A stretch of 60,000 bases of DNA from Apostichopus japonicus (Eukaryota > Echinodermata > Holothuroidea > Aspidochirotida > Stichopodidae), in assembly GCF_037975245.1 (NCBI RefSeq), contig NC_092561.1, positions 18,049,001 through 18,109,000 of the forward strand, written 5' to 3'. The notes beneath the pieces were generated by a model that ran no database searches, was not told where the DNA came from, and worked only from the letters and a program-made list of their open reading frames with translations. Of the stretch, positions 55,001-60,000 are shown in pieces (the stretch's first letter is position 1; each line of letters starts with the position of its first letter). The translations under genes were made by a program, and so were the position numbers.

Positions 55001-55902
55001 ACTATTGTAATCAAGTATGACCCAATTTGATTCATACACAGCAATATATAAATTACTGAAACAGTAAGACAGTTACTTTTGACCTAAAAACTTCATTACC
55101 ATGCACACCATCCTACCCACAAATTTAAAACAATTTAAAACGGATTTACGTATGTAAGAAAACCTTTATTTCGTTTTTAGATACAGATTCTTTTTACAGA
55201 ATGAAACAGAACCAAATATTTTGCACAAAAGAACCAATATAAAGTAGGTAATAATGTAGTACAAAGAAGGACATTAGATAATTTGAAACCATTCTTTTAC
55301 AAAGTCTTGAATGTAATTCAAATTAAGATTGTGTTTGACGTCATGCTTTCATATTCTGTGATGTCAATCACATGAACAACTACTGTTGTGTTGCACTTTT
55401 GTGTTGATTTGTGACTGATTTGTGGCAATTATTGCAGTTCCGCTAGATGATAACGATATTTTTAGTGATAATTAAACGAAAGAAATAAAACTAAAAGAAA
55501 GTTCAATTCAATTCAAATTGTATAGTATCTAATAAACAAAGTATATTTTTACAAAATCAAATTCAAAATTCAAATTTATTAATTTATAAAGCGTTAAATC
55601 TGTAAAATACATTCTAAAACGCTGTACAATAGTAAAACTACATATGAATATAATGATCCAATAATTTTCTATCAGCTTTATATTGCTTTTGTGAGAAAAC
55701 AATGAAAGAAATACTAAACAAAAAATAGTCATTTCATTTCATATTTCTTTTGCAGAGAAAACTCGAAGCTCGGATAGTGGGATTGGTGATGGACAGACTG
55801 GTATTACTCTGTTTTCTAATTGCTTACATGATCATTGTCATTATTGTCGTCTTGAAGTTTCGCTCATTAAATGACATGATTATGGTTGAAATTACAAAAT
55901 AA
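48239..55902 (+). CDS. Cys-loop ligand-gated channel subunit, nAChR-like (gene 4, complete)
   Basis: Exons 48239-48278 ([13 protein letters not shown]), 49131-49276, 49806-49850, 51140-51249, 52196-52312, 53911-54655, 55756-55902 give about 449 aa. The acceptor of exon 2 is my choice (AG at 49129-49130); it makes this exon 146 bp rather than 155 and keeps the frame. Loop D Trp (ASW), [22 protein letters not shown], a C-X13-C loop ending [10 protein letters not shown]1 [26 protein letters not shown], and M4 [15 protein letters not shown] are present. The outer end of M2 reads LLVTNILP, with Asn at 20' where genes 1-3 have Asp. The residue 7 after the second Cys is Glu, and no vicinal cysteines occur. 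AATAAA overlaps the stop. Gene 5 follows in the same direction about 2.3 kb downstream. Confidence 0.9.
48871..49069. repeat. (TA)n-rich microsatellite
   Basis: Nearly pure AT dinucleotides with occasional GT or AAAT interruptions. It ends about 60 bp before exon 2 of gene 4, so it sits where the branch point and polypyrimidine tract begin. Confidence 0.9.
51529..52073. mobile_element. Non-autonomous foldback (TIR) element in intron 4 of gene 4
   Basis: Outer inverted ends CATAGGCGTAGGAG (51529) and CTCCTACGCCTATG (ending 52072), each followed inward by a long G or C run. Inside is a perfect-looking hairpin: arms about 51838-51915 and 51938-52013 with CGCGCGCTCCGCGCGCG and its complement around a 20-odd base loop. 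TGAGCGA directly flanks both ends (51522-51528 and 52074-52080), a likely target-site duplication. It has no ORF. About 545 bp. Confidence 0.75.
51595..51748. repeat. Internal tandem repeat within the foldback element
   Basis: Two copies, about 75-85 bp apart, of GTGAAAATTCGG, AATATGCTGAGAATTTTT and CACCTACTGAAAGAAGA, with small differences. Confidence 0.7.
52976..53372. repeat. Diverged direct repeat pair in intron 5 of gene 4
   Basis: 52976-53053 and about 53297-53372 share GGTACAGCAACTACTGTCCA-like and ATGTCCCACAACCATGC-like text followed by ATAACACGATAA-like text. About 320 bp apart; origin unknown. Confidence 0.55.
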
Positions 55903-58159
55903 AACTTTATTGATTGTAAGGATGGTGTATGTAAGCAAAATACCGTAGTTTTGTGGTATAGTACAATTTAGTATCATAATGTGTCCTTATATAAGATATT
56001 CATGTTTCTATCTAATTAATTTAAACTTAAATACTATCATTCGTTTGGACATATGATGTTCAAATGCAACAGGTTACAAAAGCATCTCGGCACAAATAGG
56101 TTTCTGTTTATCGTTCTGGTCGAATTGTTCTTCCCCTTGTCATGCAACGCTTCTTTAAATTTGGCACCACCGATGTTCTAAATTCCTACGTGCAAAGTTT
56201 TTGTTTGTATTGGTTTGCGCATTTAGCTACAGTGTGACGATTATCTTAAGTCGTGGCTTTCATTTCAAATTTTAAGTTTCGGACTGACCAACATATACTT
56301 GCAATAGTAAAGGATGCATCTGTAGCGTCTCGATGTAATATTTTCCCAGGTTTCCTCCGTAATTTCCTCCATTTTTTGTAACTAAAATCTCTTAAATTTG
56401 CACATATTTTCATATTCATCTCTGGATACATGCTTCTTTAATTTTATTGGAAATATATTTGTTTTAGCAGACAGGTAAATTTAAATACCTTAACTTATAA
56501 TGTTGCTCATATAGTAGTCTTTATCTTGCGTTGTCACTGTCTCCTTAAAATGGTATTGATTCCGCGAGTAATACAGGGTGAATACAAATCACGATTTCAA
56601 TCATCGCATTAATTCCACCCCACCCAATCCTATTGCATCATTATACATCATATATCTTATCACCCCACCTTACCCATTGACACACCACAAAAAAAATCTT
56701 TTCAGTATGCTTTTAAGAAACATACTTTTAAATTGATCCATTCAAATGTGTCTGATACTGCAGATTATGTCTGCCGTTACAGGAAATGACTGCATGTTTG
56801 TGGACAGTCGCAGCGAAAGTGACTGGCTTATATATTACCAAAAGGAACTAATTCAATAAGTAAAGGCTATTAATGCTAGCCTCAGATGTTTGTTCGATGT
56901 TCGACGATTTGCTATGTAAACGATGTTAATGTGTTTGAAAGGAAGGGGTGGTGACTCTAAGTATAGATTCGGCCTGATATTTTGGAAGCTTGAAATGGTA
57001 AGTTATTTATGTCTCAATTCAACGTGGAATGGGTTGGAGTGGATGTTCCTCTGTGAAAGCGAAGATGACGTTGACGAAACTAATGATGTGTTTAGTCTTG
57101 ATACCAGGTAAATTCAACTTATAGTTATATATAGTTATATAGATATAGTTTGTTTATATAATATTTTTCAGTTAGTGTTGAAACATATGAAAATTAGGTT
57201 CCTTCTTTAGTCGTACGGTAACAGGTTCGATATTTAAACAAGTTATGTTTTCTTGAATTGTTGGTAACTATGACTTCTGATCGATAAATACAAAAGAAAT
57301 AAATATAAATGGAAAATTTCGAAAATATGATGTTATAGTTAATGCAAACAATTTTTCAACATTATTTATTAATTAATTATAAGCAGTCAATAATGATGAT
57401 ATCCATATCGATTTAATTATCAAATCAATTTTCGTATATTTTAACTGGTCCGTTTTATCAGATACTTAAGCTGTGTCATGTATGTATGTGAAACAACATT
57501 TTCTGTTATTTGCCTAACAGAACGTAATATATGACATTACGTCATAGATACTTTTAGCACGCATAGGCTTTCATTTTTTGTTGAACAGAATTTTATGCAG
57601 ATTGGTTTTGTTTGTCGAGATGTATACATTTGAGGAGGGGAGAGGGCAACACAACATTTCGTAAATTACGTTACATCATATAGTTAGCAACAGTTCTTGA
57701 CTAAACAATGTAACGCATATCACTGATGATTGATATGAGAAATATTAGTCTTAGATTTTGTTAAAGTATAATATTATCGCGAAGTGTCTGACAAAAGCCT
57801 ATAGTTGTTTAATGTCGAAACATATTATTGTACGGAAATGATGTGATTTACAATAGTGTGATGTTATGAAATATTGTATTGAATTTAATTGTTGAAGTCA
57901 AAATGCGACATTTAGTACACCTCGTTTACTACGGGAGCAGATTTTCACTTAAATGTTAACTTGTAACTTCTTACCTCCTTCTTACAGCCATATACCCGCA
58001 GCACATGTTTGTATACAAAACGTAAAATGTTGTTTAATTGCAGCAATTGTGCTTTTTTCTTCTTTCTTTTGTTTGTAACGATCTGTGCAAGTTATAGTAA
58101 CATTAAATTAGGCAAATCAGAATGATACTGTACAGTCCTCTGATCTATTTTCAAAGCAG
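55903..58159. other. Spacer before gene 5, probably holding its unseen first exon
   Basis: No coding segment longer than about 60 codons looks protein-like. The signal-peptide exon of gene 5 (expected about 40 bp, phase 1) should be here, but no candidate with ATG, hydrophobic codons and a donor in the right phase was convincing. Confidence 0.4.
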
Positions 58160-60000
58160 CTGCTTTTGCAAGGAATCCGAAATCTGCCGAAGGAAGGATT
58201 CGTGATTATATCTTGAATCAACCAGACTATTCTCCGAGAGAACGACCTGTCCTCAATTCCAACCTTTCTGTGAATGTAAATATACAAGTGCAGATTTACG
58301 GCATGCTAGATTTGGTAAGTTAAAAAAAACAACAGAGCAATGAACTTGAAGTGATAAAGTGTATTCACTCTGAAGAGATATAAACATTCATTGGTGTTTT
58401 TAAGAATATATATATAGCTAAGAAACAAATGTTGATATTTTGTTTTTCTTGTTTTAGAATGAAAAGGACCAAACAGTTACAATTGCATCTTGGACACAGC
58501 TGGTATGTTTCGTTTTATGTCAACTGAATTAATTTTTCAGCGATTTGCATACAAATGCACCCAGAATGTTTTATACGCTTGTTCTTATCATTCATTATCG
58601 TTCCGTTTATTGAAAATTTCATTAATATTAACAATTAACCAATCAATACAATAATAATAACACTGGAAGTAAATCGAGAAGTGCATTTAAATAAGTTATA
58701 TGAAAATATCCATAAACCACTTTACGTTTCACTTATCCACTCGATTATCTGCGCATTCTACAAAACAAGAAATAGATTTTGAGCTATTTACGTTTATATT
58801 ATTTTCCTATGATAACATATGGTTACAATTAACGTGTGTGATTAATATTTAACACGTCTTATTGATTCCAGTCTTGGCGAGATGAACGATTGACGTGGAA
58901 CCCAAATGACTTTGAAGGCGTTTTGTGCGTTGTTGTGTATTTTGATGAAATTTGGACTCCACGAATATTACTCTCTAACGCGTAAGTAAAAAAAATAAGT
59001 ATTGACTGGCAAGTTGAAGTTTACGGAATAAAAACGTTTACTCTATGAATCTACACCGAGCAGCGCGTTTTCAATGACGGGGAGTGTTGATAAGGGTGTG
59101 GGTAAGAAGGGATGATGCAATCCCCGCACTTATTATATAGTATATTATTTATATATTGATTTTTATATATTATTTAAACTGCGTAAGTGATCTAGTAATT
59201 CTTTATTCTACTAAATAACATTAAAACTGTCATTTTCATAATGATTTTAAGTAACATCTTCATTACGGAGATTTCTAGCACCGTCTCCTTACTTTGAAAC
59301 GTCCCTTCACTGGTAAGATTGACATTTGCAGAGATGTTTAACATAATCGTTAAGCTAATATTGATATAACGTATCCTAAACTTTTATATTTCATATGGAT
59401 TTCTTTTAAAGTAGAAAGGCAAAGTATATGTTATATATCCATATTGTTACGTTAGTTATGATGGATAACTCACTCATTCTTTGCTGGATTAATAGAGTAA
59501 GTATGCGACAAACAAAGGTTTTTGATCCTCCAAACACCGTGAAGAAATTAAGAGAGGTTCGTATACAATCAATGTCATATAGCAATGTATAATTTGAAAC
59601 CTGAAGTGTTTGGCATCAGTTCTTATGATGCACGTTTTGAATATAATAAATACGAAAATCCAAAACAGTAACAAAAAAACTTTAGCCTCCACCGGGATTC
59701 GAACCCCTGCCACCCGTTTTACATGCGGAGACTCTAACCAGCTGGGCCACGGACTTGTGATAATGTAATATGTGTTGGTGATATTCACAAACGATCGACC
59801 TACTGCTTTTCTATATGTATATCTTGTATATCTTGCATTTTTGATATATGTGGTCTAGACTTGCTATATGGCATTGTGTGACATATATGATTATTTGAGA
59901 TAAGCCGAAAATACAATGATGTTATTCAGCGCGCTTGTAATGATGGCTGTATTCCAATCACTACACAGAATGAGCTTTGAAGGTTTGCAAGTGGTATCTG
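58160..60000 (+). CDS. Cys-loop ligand-gated channel subunit, nAChR-like (gene 5, partial at both ends)
   Basis: Exons seen: 58160-58314 (155 bp, RNPKSAEGRIRDYILNQPDY), 58458-58502 (45 bp, [15 protein letters not shown]), 58872-58981 (110 bp, [16 protein letters not shown], then EIWTPRILLSNA), and an exon starting at 59969 (MSFEGLQVVS) cut by the window end. Sizes and phases equal those of genes 2-4, and the sequence is closest to gene 4. Only the N-terminal part of the ligand-binding domain is present, including the loop D Trp and the loop A segment, where Ser stands in place of the usual Tyr. Membrane domain and Cys loop lie outside the window. The first exon was not found. Confidence 0.85.
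59685..59756 (-). tRNA. tRNA-like sequence (tRNA pseudogene or SINE head), anticodon position reads GTA
   Basis: On the minus strand there is a Pol III A box (TGGCCCAGCTGG), a B box (GGTTCGAATCC) at tRNA spacing, a 7-base anticodon loop with GTA at 34-36, and a run of seven T just downstream (59673-59679). The acceptor and T stems pair only in part, one anticodon-stem pair is broken, and the intron usual in eukaryotic tRNA-Tyr is absent. It is therefore more likely a pseudogene or SINE-derived copy than a working tRNA. It lies antisense in an intron of gene 5. Confidence 0.55.

Noticed and set aside
58027-58074. Hydrophobic start (MLFNCSNCAFFFF) as first exon of gene 5
   Set aside because: Ending at the GTAACG donor gives phase 0, whereas exon 2 needs phase 1; not supported.

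Overview
The window is metazoan genomic DNA: AT-rich, with intron-split genes, long introns, microsatellites and decayed retroelements (Penelope-like and CR1/L2-like). Exon sizes and domain types fit a marine invertebrate. I favour a deuterostome such as an echinoderm, but that is inference; no species-specific marker was recognised.

Layout. (1) 1-9.6 kb holds two nicotinic-acetylcholine-receptor-like (Cys-loop) subunit genes head to head. They form the arms of a large inverted duplication (about 4.4 kb per arm) around a roughly 0.9 kb spacer containing a broken Penelope-like reverse transcriptase. The left gene runs off the window before its last exon. (2) 9.6-14.4 kb is non-coding DNA with a cluster of G/C-run-bearing short repeats. 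(3) 14.4-39.1 kb is a tandem array of three units spaced about 8.1-8.3 kb (receptor to receptor). Each carries an intronless minus-strand gene for a secreted-then-membrane-anchored LRR-Ig receptor (499, 520 and 526 aa), a short conserved plus-strand ORF with a signal-peptide-like start, and a CR1/L2-like LINE fragment at its left edge. (4) 41.4-60 kb holds three more Cys-loop genes, all on the plus strand. The first has a one-base frameshift in M3, the second looks intact, and the third runs off the right end. A tRNA-like Pol III unit lies in an intron of the last gene.

All five channel genes keep the same exon plan: a 40-43 bp signal exon, then about 155, exactly 45, exactly 110, 114-117, about 745-793 and a short M4 exon, with the Cys loop split by the last large intron. 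Cys-loop spacing (C-X13-C), the FPFD/FPYD motif, the GER motif before M2 and the M2 leucine are present where these exons are visible. The classical acetylcholine aromatic residues of loops A and B and the vicinal cysteines of loop C are absent, so these are non-alpha-like or respond to another ligand.

The most interesting signal is in the receptor array. The three LRR-Ig paralogues are almost identical in most framework segments but differ sharply at the predicted exposed beta-strand residues of successive LRRs, where LRR proteins usually bind ligand. Together with tyrosine-rich cytoplasmic tails that vary at their ends, this resembles a diversifying recognition-receptor family (immune or self/non-self). 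Function is inferred only.
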